64,000 bases of DNA from assembly GCA_002399285.1 (NCBI GenBank), contig DHDI01000018.1, positions 1 through 64,000 of the forward strand. Reading direction: 5' to 3'. The notes under the pieces were generated by a model. That model saw nothing but the letters and a program-made list of their open reading frames with translations. It was not told the DNA's origin and did not search any database. The stretch comes from Thermoanaerobacterales bacterium UBA4880 (GTDB lineage: Bacteria > Bacillota > Thermoanaerobacteria > Thermoanaerobacterales > UBA4877). Positions 51,865 through 60,170 of this stretch are shown here, piece by piece. A program made the translations under genes and the position numbers. Positions within the stretch are counted from its first letter, which is position 1; each line of letters opens with the position of its first letter.

Positions 51865-52251
51865 ATGAGCATATATCAGGTCGTTATATTTGCCATAATT
51901 GCAGCCATATTGTCCATATCTATAAAATCAGAAAGACCCGAAATAGCCATGATGATAAGTATGGCGGCCGGCGTGATGCTGCTGATTTTTGCCGTATCTA
52001 AGATCGCGACCGTAATAAATGTATTTAATCAATTGACCTCGCGCACAAACATAGATCTTATTTATCTCAATAACATATTAAAAATAATCGGCATTGCCTA
52101 CATAACGGAATTCGGTACGCAAATATGCCGGGATGTCGGCGAAGGGAGCTTGGCATCAAAGGTGGAACTGGTCGGGAAGATATTCATATTGATAGAGGCC
52201 ATTCCGATAATACTTGCACTACTGAATGTGGTGATCTCGATTATGCCATAA
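51865..52251 (+). CDS. spoIIIAD: Stage III sporulation protein SpoIIIAD
   Basis: The 128-residue protein has three to four membrane helices. Its N-terminal half resembles SpoIIIAC, as is known for this pair. The motif IGIAYITEFGTQICRDVGE (about 77) is characteristic. It starts with ATG 51865, 11 bases after spoIIIAC. Confidence 0.94.
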   Translation: MSIYQVVIFAIIAAILSISIKSERPEIAMMISMAAGVMLLIFAVSKIATVINVFNQLTSRTNIDLIYLNNILKIIGIAYITEFGTQICRDVGEGSLASKVELVGKIFILIEAIPIILALLNVVISIMP

Positions 52252-52262
52252 GGCGGGATAAA

Positions 52263-53438
52263 ATGAAAAAGGTATACGTTGTTACAATGATAATATTGGC
52301 GGTCTTTTGGATCTTTTTTCAAACTGCATATGCACAGCAGGACGATCCGCACGATGTTCATGAGATAATAGATCAGACCGTCGATGGACTTGACATGACG
52401 CAGGTAAACGAAATGATCAGGGATCTAAATGAAGAATCGAAGGGTTACATGCCCGAAATCAGCTTCAAGGGATTTTTGGATTCCATATTGTCAGGTAAAG
52501 AGTATATAGGTTTCAAGGATATCTTCACCGGATTTATCAAATATATGTTCAGAGAAATATCCGGCAATATGCTTTTTCTGGGAGAGATACTCGTGCTTGG
52601 CGTCATATCGGCCATACTGAACAACATACAGGGTGCTTTTGACGGTGAATCGATAAGGAACATATCCTCAATGGCGGTCTATGTATTAATGACCGTGATC
52701 ATTATGCGCAATTTGAATATGGCAATGGGGGTAGGTAAAGAGGCAATAAGTCAAATGACCAACTTTATGCAGGCGATGCTCCCGGTACTGATAACAGTCA
52801 TGACGTCTATGGGTTCCTTCACCGGAGCGGCGCTTTTTAAGCCTGTTATAATAGGCTCTGCCGAGATAATCTCTCAAATAATCATGGAAGTGGTGATGCC
52901 GATCATCATCATGATGTCCATAATTTATCTTATAAACAGCATTAACGAAAGGATACAAATATCATATTTGGCTAAATTTCTTCAAAAGGTGGCCGTCGTA
53001 TTAGTAGGTCTATGCCTGACCATATTTGTCGGGATAGCGACCGTACAGGGTGTCACGTCAAAATCTGTGGACAATCTTACCGTCACCACAATGAAATTTG
53101 CCGCCGGAAGTTTTGTGCCTATAATAGGTCATGTTTTGACGGACACTCTCGACGTAATGTTCAGTTCATCCCTTATAATCAGCAGCGCTTTGAGGATGAT
53201 AAGCGTCATAGCGCTCTTTATTATAATATCCCTGCCGGTGGCAAAGATCACGGTCCTGATACTCATGTATAAGTTTACGGCCGCGGTCGTACAGCCCATA
53301 GTTGATAAAAAACTGGCCGACGCACTGGACGGGATAGGCGATTCTTTGACAGTATTGTTGACGGCTATAATCTGCGTGGGCGTTATGTTTTATATGTCGC
53401 TTACCATAGTTATCGGAGCTTCCAACCCCAGTTTATAA
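52263..53438 (+). CDS. spoIIIAE: Stage III sporulation protein SpoIIIAE
   Basis: The 391-residue protein has an N-terminal signal-like segment (MKKVYVVTMIILAVFWIFFQTAYA) and a soluble stretch, followed by about seven membrane helices. It is the largest membrane subunit of the SpoIIIA complex, with a permease-like fold. ATG 52263 is correct; the open frame from 52125 overlaps spoIIIAD in another frame and is not coding there. The ribosome site is poor (GCGGG), so coupling to spoIIIAD is likely. Confidence 0.94.
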   Translation: MKKVYVVTMIILAVFWIFFQTAYAQQDDPHDVHEIIDQTVDGLDMTQVNEMIRDLNEESKGYMPEISFKGFLDSILSGKEYIGFKDIFTGFIKYMFREISGNMLFLGEILVLGVISAILNNIQGAFDGESIRNISSMAVYVLMTVIIMRNLNMAMGVGKEAISQMTNFMQAMLPVLITVMTSMGSFTGAALFKPVIIGSAEIISQIIMEVVMPIIIMMSIIYLINSINERIQISYLAKFLQKVAVVLVGLCLTIFVGIATVQGVTSKSVDNLTVTTMKFAAGSFVPIIGHVLTDTLDVMFSSSLIISSALRMISVIALFIIISLPVAKITVLILMYKFTAAVVQPIVDKKLADALDGIGDSLTVLLTAIICVGVMFYMSLTIVIGASNPSL

Positions 53439-53469
53439 AACCGGCCGAAGATCAGAGAGGATGATTTGC

Positions 53470-53985
53470 ATGCAGCTTGTTAAGGATTGGGTCATGAATA
53501 TCATAGTGATCATGATATTCATAACCGTACTTGATGCCATGGTACCCGGTTCAAGCTATAAAAAATATATAGATATGGTCGCGGGTCTGGTGATAATCAT
53601 CGCCATTATAAGTCCTGCGGTAAAATTGATAAAGGGCGGGGATCTCATACAGAAAGAGGTGCTGTCAAGCACGGCAGGATTAAAATCCGAGGAGATGGCC
53701 AACGACAACGCTTACATAAAGGTCAGTGAGGATGTGTTCGTGGAACAGTACAAAAAAAATATGGAGGAGACTATAAGACAATGGATAGATAAAAGATATG
53801 ATACGGATGTTGAAAGAGTTTCCATTGATTTTGATTCCGATATAGATGATACGGAGCGTTTCGGGTATATAAAAAAGGTGGAGGTCTATATAGGTAATGT
53901 GGATGAGGGTTTGTCTGAGAAAATAGCAGAAGACATTTCATCATTCTATAATGTGGATAAGGCGAATATATCTATAATTGGATAG
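53470..53985 (+). CDS. spoIIIAF: Stage III sporulation protein SpoIIIAF
   Basis: The 171-residue protein has two N-terminal membrane helices (about 8-26 and 38-56) and a soluble ring-building-motif-like domain at the C-terminus (about 100-171). ATG 53470 is at a better distance from the GAGAGG site than ATG 53461; both are possible. The gene lies in the conserved order between spoIIIAE and spoIIIAG. Confidence 0.9.
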   Translation: MQLVKDWVMNIIVIMIFITVLDAMVPGSSYKKYIDMVAGLVIIIAIISPAVKLIKGGDLIQKEVLSSTAGLKSEEMANDNAYIKVSEDVFVEQYKKNMEETIRQWIDKRYDTDVERVSIDFDSDIDDTERFGYIKKVEVYIGNVDEGLSEKIAEDISSFYNVDKANISIIG

Positions 53986-53989
53986 GTGA

Positions 53990-54577
53990 ATGAAATTGGA
54001 TGAGATATTTGGGAAACTAAGAGACTGGTTTAAAAATAAAGATTCTAAAAAACTAAAAACGGACATCCTGGTGATCGGAGGGTTGGGGATCATATTGATG
54101 ATCGGCGGTTCATTATTATCATCCGGCAGGACCGAAAAAAAACAAACCGATGGGGCAGACCGGGATGCCCGGGACATAGAGACATCATATGAAACACAGA
54201 TGGAGGATGAGCTTATAAAAATACTTTCAAAAGTAAAGGGCATAGGCAATGTAGATGTGATGATAACCTTGGAGTCTCAGGAAGAGATGGTGCCCGCCAT
54301 AAATACACAGGAATCCAATCAGGTCACCGATGAAAAAGACCGTGACGGCGGTGTACGTACAACTAATCAAAAGGATATAAACAACCAGATCGTTACGGTA
54401 CAGAGCAACGGCAGTAATGAACCTGTGATAGTCAAAAAAATATATCCCAAAATAAGAGGAGTCGTAGTAGCTGCCGGAGGAGCAGATGACCCGCAGATAA
54501 GATATGTCATTGCCAAGACGGTTGAGGCTGCATTGGACGTACCATTGTATAAGATCGAGGTATTAGCACATAATTGA
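53990..54577 (+). CDS. spoIIIAG: Stage III sporulation protein SpoIIIAG
   Basis: The 195-residue protein has one membrane helix (ILVIGGLGIILMIGGSLLL-like, about 25-43) and an extracytoplasmic domain with the ring-building motif (LSKVKGIGNVDVMITLES, about 79). It is followed by a beta-rich insertion and GVVVAAGGADDPQIRYVIA. In Bacillus it forms the large ring in the space between mother cell and forespore. Confidence 0.94.
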   Translation: MKLDEIFGKLRDWFKNKDSKKLKTDILVIGGLGIILMIGGSLLSSGRTEKKQTDGADRDARDIETSYETQMEDELIKILSKVKGIGNVDVMITLESQEEMVPAINTQESNQVTDEKDRDGGVRTTNQKDINNQIVTVQSNGSNEPVIVKKIYPKIRGVVVAAGGADDPQIRYVIAKTVEAALDVPLYKIEVLAHN

Positions 54578-54590
54578 AAGGAGGATCCCG

Positions 54591-55139
54591 ATGTTTTTGA
54601 AAAAGAAATCTATTGCCCTCTGGAGCCTTATTATACTGATAGGGATAGCTGCCTTGCTGAACTATCAATATAATATAAACTCAGACAGGACCGCATCCAA
54701 AGATGCGCAGATCAAGCAGACGGAGAGTGAAACGAACAAAAATGCTTCCGATAAAGGAGCATCGGACACTAAAGAAGTCACAGCTGCCGAAGATTCGTTT
54801 GTTTCATACAAGTTGGAGCGTGATAAGATGAGAAGCGAATCCATAGAGACATTGAAGGAAATAGTAGAAAACGAAAAAACCACAAACGAGACAAGGGATG
54901 AAGCACAGAAACAGATGATGGAATTATTAAAGGAGACCGAAAAAGAGACGATAGTGGAAAATCTGATAAAGGCAAAGGGCTTTGAGGATGCTCTGGTGTT
55001 CATTGACGACGGATCGGTCAATGTGATAATCGAATCTTCAAAGGATATGACTCCCTCCGAAGTTGCACAGATATCCGATATCGTAAACAGGGAAACCGGG
55101 ATCGATATTGATAAAATCAAGATAATGAAGAGACAATAA
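54591..55139 (+). CDS. spoIIIAH: Stage III sporulation protein SpoIIIAH
   Basis: The 182-residue protein has an N-terminal membrane helix (about 9-26), a charged linker with a long helix and a C-terminal YscJ/FliF-like domain (EDALVFIDDGSVNVIIES, about 131). That domain binds SpoIIQ of the forespore. AAAGGAGG precedes ATG 54591. It is the last gene of the operon. The linker is rich in Lys, Glu, Thr and Ser. Confidence 0.94.
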   Translation: MFLKKKSIALWSLIILIGIAALLNYQYNINSDRTASKDAQIKQTESETNKNASDKGASDTKEVTAAEDSFVSYKLERDKMRSESIETLKEIVENEKTTNETRDEAQKQMMELLKETEKETIVENLIKAKGFEDALVFIDDGSVNVIIESSKDMTPSEVAQISDIVNRETGIDIDKIKIMKRQ

Positions 55140-55152
55140 ACATTTAGGAAAT

Positions 55153-55180
55153 GACCTTCCATACAAGGGAGGTCTAATTT
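55153..55180 (+). terminator. Terminator of the spoIIIA operon
   Basis: GACCTTCC (55153-55160) pairs with GGGAGGTC (55167-55174), including one T-G pair, followed by a weak T-rich run. Confidence 0.55.
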
Positions 55181-55191
55181 ATATTAGGGGT

Positions 55192-55220
55192 TTGCATAAT
55201 TTCCAATATATTGCTATAAT
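55192..55220 (+). promoter_or_regulatory. Promoter of the Asp23-family gene
   Basis: TTGCAT (55192-55197), a 17-base spacer and TATAAT (55215-55220) form a strong vegetative promoter 28 bases before the ATG. Confidence 0.75.
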
Positions 55221-55247
55221 GTATAAAGAGAAATTGGAGGTGTTCTT

Positions 55248-55649
55248 ATGGATGAGGAAATTAATGCTACCAGCGGCGAATATGGGAATATTAAGATATC
55301 GGATGGGGTAGTGAGCATAATTGCAGGCATTGCAGCCACGGAAATCGACGGAGTAGCCGGCATGAGCGGGGGAATGGTCAACGGCATAACGGAGATGCTT
55401 GGGCGGAAAAATCTAAGTAAAGGGGTAAAGGTCGAGGTCGGCGATAAGGAGTCTGCTATTGACCTATATATAATCGTTGAGTATGGAGCCAAGATACCGG
55501 AGGTTGCTTGGAAGGTTCAGGAAAATGTAAAGAAAGCAGTCGAGACAATGACGGGTCTTAAGGTCGTTGAGGTCAATATACACATCCAAGGTGTAAACTT
55601 CGCAAAGGAAGAAAAAGAGGATGATGACCGCCCTCAAAAGTCTGATTAA
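55248..55649 (+). CDS. Asp23/Gls24 family envelope stress protein (YqhY-like)
   Basis: The 133-residue product has the Asp23 domain (GNIKISDGVVSIIAGIAATE through VKVVEVNIHIQGV). In Bacillus, YqhY sits in the same place before nusB and is linked to fatty acid synthesis; in Staphylococcus, Asp23 coats the membrane through AmaP, whose homologue is the next gene but one hairpin away. It has its own promoter and a hairpin after the stop. The accBC genes found upstream of yqhY in Bacillus are absent. Confidence 0.92.
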   Translation: MDEEINATSGEYGNIKISDGVVSIIAGIAATEIDGVAGMSGGMVNGITEMLGRKNLSKGVKVEVGDKESAIDLYIIVEYGAKIPEVAWKVQENVKKAVETMTGLKVVEVNIHIQGVNFAKEEKEDDDRPQKSD

Positions 55650-55653
55650 AACT

Positions 55654-55685
55654 AACCCTCTGGAACCTTTCAGAGGGTTCTAAAT
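55654..55685 (+). terminator. Hairpin after the Asp23-family gene
   Basis: AACCCTCTG (55654-55662) pairs perfectly with CAGAGGGTT (55671-55679). The downstream run CTAAATTATTT is poor in T, so it may act as a partial terminator or RNA-stability hairpin. Confidence 0.6.
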
Positions 55686-55715
55686 TATTTCGCATACTGT
55701 GGAGGTGTAGTACCG

Positions 55716-56252
55716 GTGAAACTGTTGGATAGGATCGTCCTTACCATTTATTCATTTATACTGTCCATTATATCCGTGGTCGTTATTTTGACGGGCTTTC
55801 ATCTCTTGCCCGATTATTTTATCGAAAGTTTTGCGTACTTTTTCCGTGCGTACGGTTATGTTATAGGTATCATCGGCATTGCTTTCCTGATAGTTAGCAT
55901 AAGATTTCTACTTTCGGGTGTTAGAGGAGAAAGCAGTGCGAGAAGCATTGCAAGACAGACTCAATTGGGTGAGGTAAGGATATCTGTGGTAACTTTGCAG
56001 AACATTGCTGAAAGGGTCGTAAAAAGCATAGAGGGCGTTAAAGAAGTTAAGACCAGGTCGCTCTTTATCAATGACGGAGCAGTGATGATATTGAACCTGG
56101 TGGTCGCGACGGATATAAAAATACCTGAGCTTGTTGTCAAGGTCCAGAAGCTTGTTAAGGATGAGGTGGAGTCTGTTACGGGCATAAATGTTGCAGAGGT
56201 TAAGGTTTACATCGACAATGTAACTGTGAATCTGAAAACAAGGGTAGAATAG
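55716..56252 (+). CDS. amaP: AmaP-family alkaline shock response membrane anchor
   Basis: The 178-residue product has two N-terminal membrane helices (about 6-28 and 46-66) and a C-terminal Asp23-like domain (about 85-178). This fits AmaP, which holds Asp23 at the membrane. GTG 55716 follows GGAGGTG. It lies between an Asp23 gene and a DUF2273 gene, the usual trio in Firmicutes. Confidence 0.9.
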   Translation: MKLLDRIVLTIYSFILSIISVVVILTGFHLLPDYFIESFAYFFRAYGYVIGIIGIAFLIVSIRFLLSGVRGESSARSIARQTQLGEVRISVVTLQNIAERVVKSIEGVKEVKTRSLFINDGAVMILNLVVATDIKIPELVVKVQKLVKDEVESVTGINVAEVKVYIDNVTVNLKTRVE

Positions 56253-56262
56253 GGGTGCTGAT

Positions 56263-56481
56263 ATGGACAGGTTGTATGAAATAATTGAAAAACATTTCGG
56301 CGAAATAGTAGGTATGATCCTTGGGCTGATTTTTGCGATTCTTGTAGTTACCTTGGGATTTTGGAAGACCATTTTCGTATTGGCATGTATTGTCATAGGA
56401 TGCTATGCTGGCAGACTTATAGATAATAAGGTGGATCTAAAAGAATTTTTTGACCGGTTTTTACCGGGCGGCAGAATGTGA
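56263..56481 (+). CDS. DUF2273 small membrane protein
   Basis: The 72-residue protein has two hydrophobic helices (IVGMILGLIFAILVVTLGF and TIFVLACIVIGCYAG), then a basic tail (FFDRFLPGGR). It matches DUF2273, which regularly goes with AmaP and Asp23. The function is unknown beyond that link. It starts 10 bases after amaP. Confidence 0.88.
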   Translation: MDRLYEIIEKHFGEIVGMILGLIFAILVVTLGFWKTIFVLACIVIGCYAGRLIDNKVDLKEFFDRFLPGGRM

Positions 56482-56494
56482 CCGGAGGTAATAT

Positions 56495-56893
56495 ATGAGC
56501 AGAAGGACAGCTAGGGAAGATGTTGTAAAGATGCTTTATGAATATGATTTGACCGGGGGAGATCCCGATTATATATTGAACAATTATTATGATGGAAAAA
56601 TTGATGAGGATGAGAGTGATTATATAAAATCTACATTTAGGGGTACGTGCGGCCATATAAAAGAAATTGACGAAACTATAGAATCATGTCTCATCGGATG
56701 GAGTATGAAAAGGATAGCCAAGGTCGACCGCGCCATATTAAGGTGCGCGGTATATGAGATCAAATACGGCGGTATACCGGATAAGGTCGCGATCAATGAG
56801 GCGGTGGAAATCGCTAAAAAGTACAGCACCGAAGAGTCGGGTTCCTTTATAAACGGGGTGCTTGGCGATATATTCGCAGATAGGGAGGAATAA
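56495..56893 (+). CDS. nusB: Transcription antitermination factor NusB
   Basis: NusB binds boxA RNA with NusE (S10) to keep RNA polymerase going in rRNA operons. The 132-residue helical protein has the family motifs [34 protein letters not shown] (about 73), [15 protein letters not shown] (about 93) and [17 protein letters not shown] precedes the ATG by 7 bases. folD follows after 2 bases. Confidence 0.96.
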   Translation: MSRRTAREDVVKMLYEYDLTGGDPDYILNNYYDGKIDEDESDYIKSTFRGTCGHIKEIDETIESCLIGWSMKRIAKVDRAILRCAVYEIKYGGIPDKVAINEAVEIAKKYSTEESGSFINGVLGDIFADREE

Positions 56894-56895
56894 GA

Positions 56896-57762
56896 TTGAG
56901 CGCTGCTATAATAGATGGACGGGAAATATCCAAGAAGATCAAGGAATCAATAAAGAATCAAATTGAAGATATCTATGGAAGGTATGGCTTGCGGCCCGGC
57001 CTGGCCGCCATTATAGCCGGGGAAGACCCTGCTTCGGTCTCATACGTCAAAAGTATCGAAAAGCAATGCGGCGGTACGGGAGTCAATTTTTACTGGCATA
57101 AACTAAATACCGGCACTTCGGAATGCGAGATATTGGAGAAAATAGATAAACTCAATAATGATGACACCGTTTCGGGAATGATTGTTCAGCTTCCTCTGCC
57201 CAAGGGCACAGACGTAAAAAGAATCGGGAGTAGCATAGCGCCTGACAAGGATGTGGACTGCTTCAGTCCGATCAATGCGGGGAAGCTTTTTCTCGGCGAA
57301 GACGTACTTCTTCCGTGCACTCCCAAGGGTATAATAAGACTGATTGACGAAATGGGAATGGAGACTTCGGGTAAAAAGGCCGTGGTCGTAGGGCGAAGTA
57401 ATATCGTAGGTAAGCCGGTCGCATTGCTCTTATTGCAGAAAAATTGTACGGTTGTTATATGCAATTCGAAAACGAAGGATTTGAAGAGCGAGGTTTGTGA
57501 TGCGGATATAATTGTCGCTGCTACCGGAAAACCCGGCCTTATAACCGGAAATATGGTAAAGGACGGCGCAGTGATAATAGATGCGGGAGTATCGGAAGTG
57601 GACGGCAAGCTCATAGGCGACGTCGTTTTCGAAGAAGCCATGCAGAAAGCATCCTGTATAACTCCGGTACCGGGGGGAGTCGGTCCCATGACGACCGCGA
57701 TGCTGCTGGAAAACACTCTGGAGGCATTTAAGAATGCACATAAAGACATTATCCATATCTGA
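56896..57762 (+). CDS. folD: Bifunctional methylenetetrahydrofolate dehydrogenase/cyclohydrolase
   Basis: FolD interconverts methylene-, methenyl- and formyl-tetrahydrofolate for one-carbon metabolism. The 288-residue enzyme has the catalytic Lys in SYVKSIEKQCGGTG (about 52-56), VQLPLPKGTD (about 98), the NADP fold motif VVVGRSNIVGKPVALLL (about 162) and TPVPGGVGPMTTAML (about 260). The start codon is TTG 56896. It overlaps xseA by 29 bases. Confidence 0.96.
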   Translation: MSAAIIDGREISKKIKESIKNQIEDIYGRYGLRPGLAAIIAGEDPASVSYVKSIEKQCGGTGVNFYWHKLNTGTSECEILEKIDKLNNDDTVSGMIVQLPLPKGTDVKRIGSSIAPDKDVDCFSPINAGKLFLGEDVLLPCTPKGIIRLIDEMGMETSGKKAVVVGRSNIVGKPVALLLLQKNCTVVICNSKTKDLKSEVCDADIIVAATGKPGLITGNMVKDGAVIIDAGVSEVDGKLIGDVVFEEAMQKASCITPVPGGVGPMTTAMLLENTLEAFKNAHKDIIHI

Positions 57763-58945
57763 GGTAAACGGATACATTAAGAAAATTTTTGCAGGCGATA
57801 TAATCTTAAATAACCTCAGCATTCGCGGGGAGATATCAAATTTCAGACTGGTAGCACAGAGCAATACCTGTTACTTCAGCTTAAAGGATGAGAACAGCTC
57901 GCTGCATTGTATTATGTTTATGGATACGGTAAAGGATCTCAGTTTTATTCCTGCCGACGGCATGGAGATAACCGCTCACGGCAGGATCACTCTTTATGAG
58001 AAGAGCGGCGGGTACAGTCTGAATGTGGACGGCATGGAGCCCTATGGAGTCGGCGCGTACTATATGGCATTCAATAATATGAAGAAAAAGCTGGAGGCCG
58101 AAGGTCTTTTTGAGAGCCGGCACAAGCGCGCATTGCCTCAATATCCAAAAAAGATCGGCGTCATAACTTCTATAAACGGCGCTGCTATCCATGATATATT
58201 GAAAGTCATATCCGGAAGGTACCCGTTTGTGGATATCGATATATTGCCAATAACCGTACAGGGTGAAAGATCGGCTGACGATATCTGCGGCGCTTTTGAT
58301 GTAATGAATGATACTGACGGTATAGATCTTATCATTCTGGCAAGAGGCGGGGGTTCGGCGGAAGACATATGGCATTTTAATGAAGAAAGCGTGGCGAGGG
58401 CCATATATGACTCAAAGTGTCCGGTAATATCCGCCGTGGGGCACGAGACCGATTTTACCATATCGGATTTCGTCGCAGATGCCAGAGCCGCCACGCCGAC
58501 AGAGGCGGCGACGATGGCCGTACCGGATAAAAGGGTGTTGGCAGATGACATAGAGGGCTTAAGAGATTATCTTATAAAATATATGGAAGACACGCTGAGC
58601 AAAGAGGGGAAGCGGCTGGATTTTATTGTGAAGTCTTCTCCCTTATCGAGGCCCGATATGTTCTTTGAAAAATATCAAAGCAACTTGGGCCGATCAAGAC
58701 AGATGCTGGAATTCAGCATGAGCCAGTACTTAAATAAAAAACAGATGAATATGCAGGCGCTTGAAAGACAGCTCAAGGCGCTCGATCCTCTTGATATATT
58801 GAAGAGAGGATATGCCATCGTTTATGATGCCAAGAACGATTTGATAACGGATGCAAGTTCTTTAAAAACTGATGATGACATTGAGGTAAGACTCCACAAT
58901 GCATTGATAGAATGCCGTGTCAAGGAGGTATCGGACATTGAATGA
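57734..58945 (+). CDS. xseA: Exodeoxyribonuclease VII large subunit
   Basis: XseA forms with XseB a single-strand DNA exonuclease for repair and recombination. The 403-residue product has an N-terminal OB fold (LSISEVNGYIKKIF to about 100), the catalytic domain with GVITSINGAAIHDIL (about 141) and ARGGGSAEDIWHFNEE (about 204), followed by a coiled-coil part. Start ATG 57734 lies inside folD, so it is probably read by translational coupling. Confidence 0.96.
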   Translation: MHIKTLSISEVNGYIKKIFAGDIILNNLSIRGEISNFRLVAQSNTCYFSLKDENSSLHCIMFMDTVKDLSFIPADGMEITAHGRITLYEKSGGYSLNVDGMEPYGVGAYYMAFNNMKKKLEAEGLFESRHKRALPQYPKKIGVITSINGAAIHDILKVISGRYPFVDIDILPITVQGERSADDICGAFDVMNDTDGIDLIILARGGGSAEDIWHFNEESVARAIYDSKCPVISAVGHETDFTISDFVADARAATPTEAATMAVPDKRVLADDIEGLRDYLIKYMEDTLSKEGKRLDFIVKSSPLSRPDMFFEKYQSNLGRSRQMLEFSMSQYLNKKQMNMQALERQLKALDPLDILKRGYAIVYDAKNDLITDASSLKTDDDIEVRLHNALIECRVKEVSDIE

Positions 58946-59174
58946 AATGGATTTCGAAAGTTCGCTGAAAAGACTGGACGAGATCGTAAATATACTGCAG
59001 CAGGGTAATTTAGGTTTAGAGAAGACCGTGAGCCTCTTTGAAGAGGGTATAGGTCTCTCAAATTACTGTAGGGATGAGCTTATGAAGACCAGAATGAGGG
59101 TGAATGTCCTCATCAACGATAATGGTGAGATCAAGGAGATGGGATACAAGGGTGAAGACCGAGAAGAGCCTTAG
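58938..59174 (+). CDS. xseB: Exodeoxyribonuclease VII small subunit
   Basis: The 78-residue helical protein has the family pattern DFESSLKRLDEIVNILQQGN followed by LEKTVSLFEEGIGLSNYC. TTG 58938 is chosen because AAGGAGG (58922-58928) is 9 bases upstream. GTG 58917 lies before that site and cannot use it. The gene overlaps xseA by 8 bases. Confidence 0.95.
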   Translation: MNEMDFESSLKRLDEIVNILQQGNLGLEKTVSLFEEGIGLSNYCRDELMKTRMRVNVLINDNGEIKEMGYKGEDREEP

Positions 59175-60030
59175 CTTTAAGGATGAGTTTGGGCGTAAGG
59201 CATCGATAATAGAAGACGCCCTGAAGAAATATCTTCCTTCGGAGGATGAGACTCCGGATGTGATACATAAGGCGGTGCATTACAGCGTATTTGGCAGGGG
59301 CAAGCGCATAAGGCCGGTACTTTCCATGGCTGCATTCGAGATGTTTGATGAGGATGTCAGATATATTTTACCCGTTGCATGTGCATTGGAATATATTCAT
59401 ACATATTCCCTTATACATGACGATCTTCCCGCTATGGATAACGATGATATGAGACGCGGCAAGCCAACATCCCATAAAGTCTTTGGCGAGGCTATTGCCA
59501 TATTGGCAGGCGACGCGCTTTTGACGCATGCCTTTAATGTAATATTTGATGCGGCCATTGAAAATAAGGAGAGGATGCATCTCTATCTGACTGCGGGCAA
59601 AACGATCGCGCAGGCATGCGATATGGATGGACTCATAGGAGGCCAGGCCATAGATATCAATTCAGCGCAGTACGTAGATTCACCGGAAAAATTGATGGAT
59701 ATGGACCTTAAGAAGACGGGGCGCCTTATAACCGCCAGCGTAACGGCAGGTGCGATAATAGGCGGAGCGGGAGCGGAAGAAATTTCGGCCGTTAAAGCAT
59801 TCGGAGAAAAGCTGGGTTTGGCTTTTCAGGTCAGAGACGACATTTTAGACAGCAAAGAGAATGATATTGCACCCAAAAAACCGACTTATGTCTCCGTACT
59901 GGGTGTTGACGGTTCGGAGCAATACGTCAGGGAGCTTTCCAACGAGGCGCTGGGATCATTAAGGCTATTTCGCGGTAAGGCTGCTTTTTTGAGCGAATTG
60001 ACTAAAAATCTAGTCGATAGGAAAGCATGA
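59152..60030 (+). CDS. ispA: Farnesyl/geranyl diphosphate synthase (polyprenyl synthetase)
   Basis: IspA builds C10-C15 (or C20) isoprenoid chains from IPP and DMAPP. The 292-residue product has FGRGKRIRPVL (about 41), the first Asp-rich motif LIHDDLPAMDNDD (about 83-95), GKTIAQACD and the second motif AFQVRDDILD (about 223-232). GTG 59152 is the likely start, overlapping xseB by 23 bases, with AGGAG about 12 bases upstream. It is the last gene before the OLE RNA; dxs, another isoprenoid gene, follows oapA. Confidence 0.93.
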   Translation: MKTEKSLSFKDEFGRKASIIEDALKKYLPSEDETPDVIHKAVHYSVFGRGKRIRPVLSMAAFEMFDEDVRYILPVACALEYIHTYSLIHDDLPAMDNDDMRRGKPTSHKVFGEAIAILAGDALLTHAFNVIFDAAIENKERMHLYLTAGKTIAQACDMDGLIGGQAIDINSAQYVDSPEKLMDMDLKKTGRLITASVTAGAIIGGAGAEEISAVKAFGEKLGLAFQVRDDILDSKENDIAPKKPTYVSVLGVDGSEQYVRELSNEALGSLRLFRGKAAFLSELTKNLVDRKA

Positions 60031-60135
60031 ATGAGCAATAAATAACTTTATCTATCTATGCTGAGATTGACATACAAGAAATATTTTTTTCACATAAAAC
60101 GTGTTGCAAACTCCTTAATTGATTCAATAACGACA

Positions 60136-60164
60136 TTGTAACATGAACATATGTATGATATAAT
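60136..60164 (+). promoter_or_regulatory. Promoter of OLE RNA
   Basis: TTGTAA (60136-60141), exactly 17 bases and a perfect TATAAT (60159-60164) predict a start near 60171, a few bases ahead of the closing stem of the RNA. A TTGACA at 60067-60072 lacks a matching -10. Region 60031-60135 shows nothing else. Confidence 0.75.
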
Positions 60165-60170
60165 CTCTAT

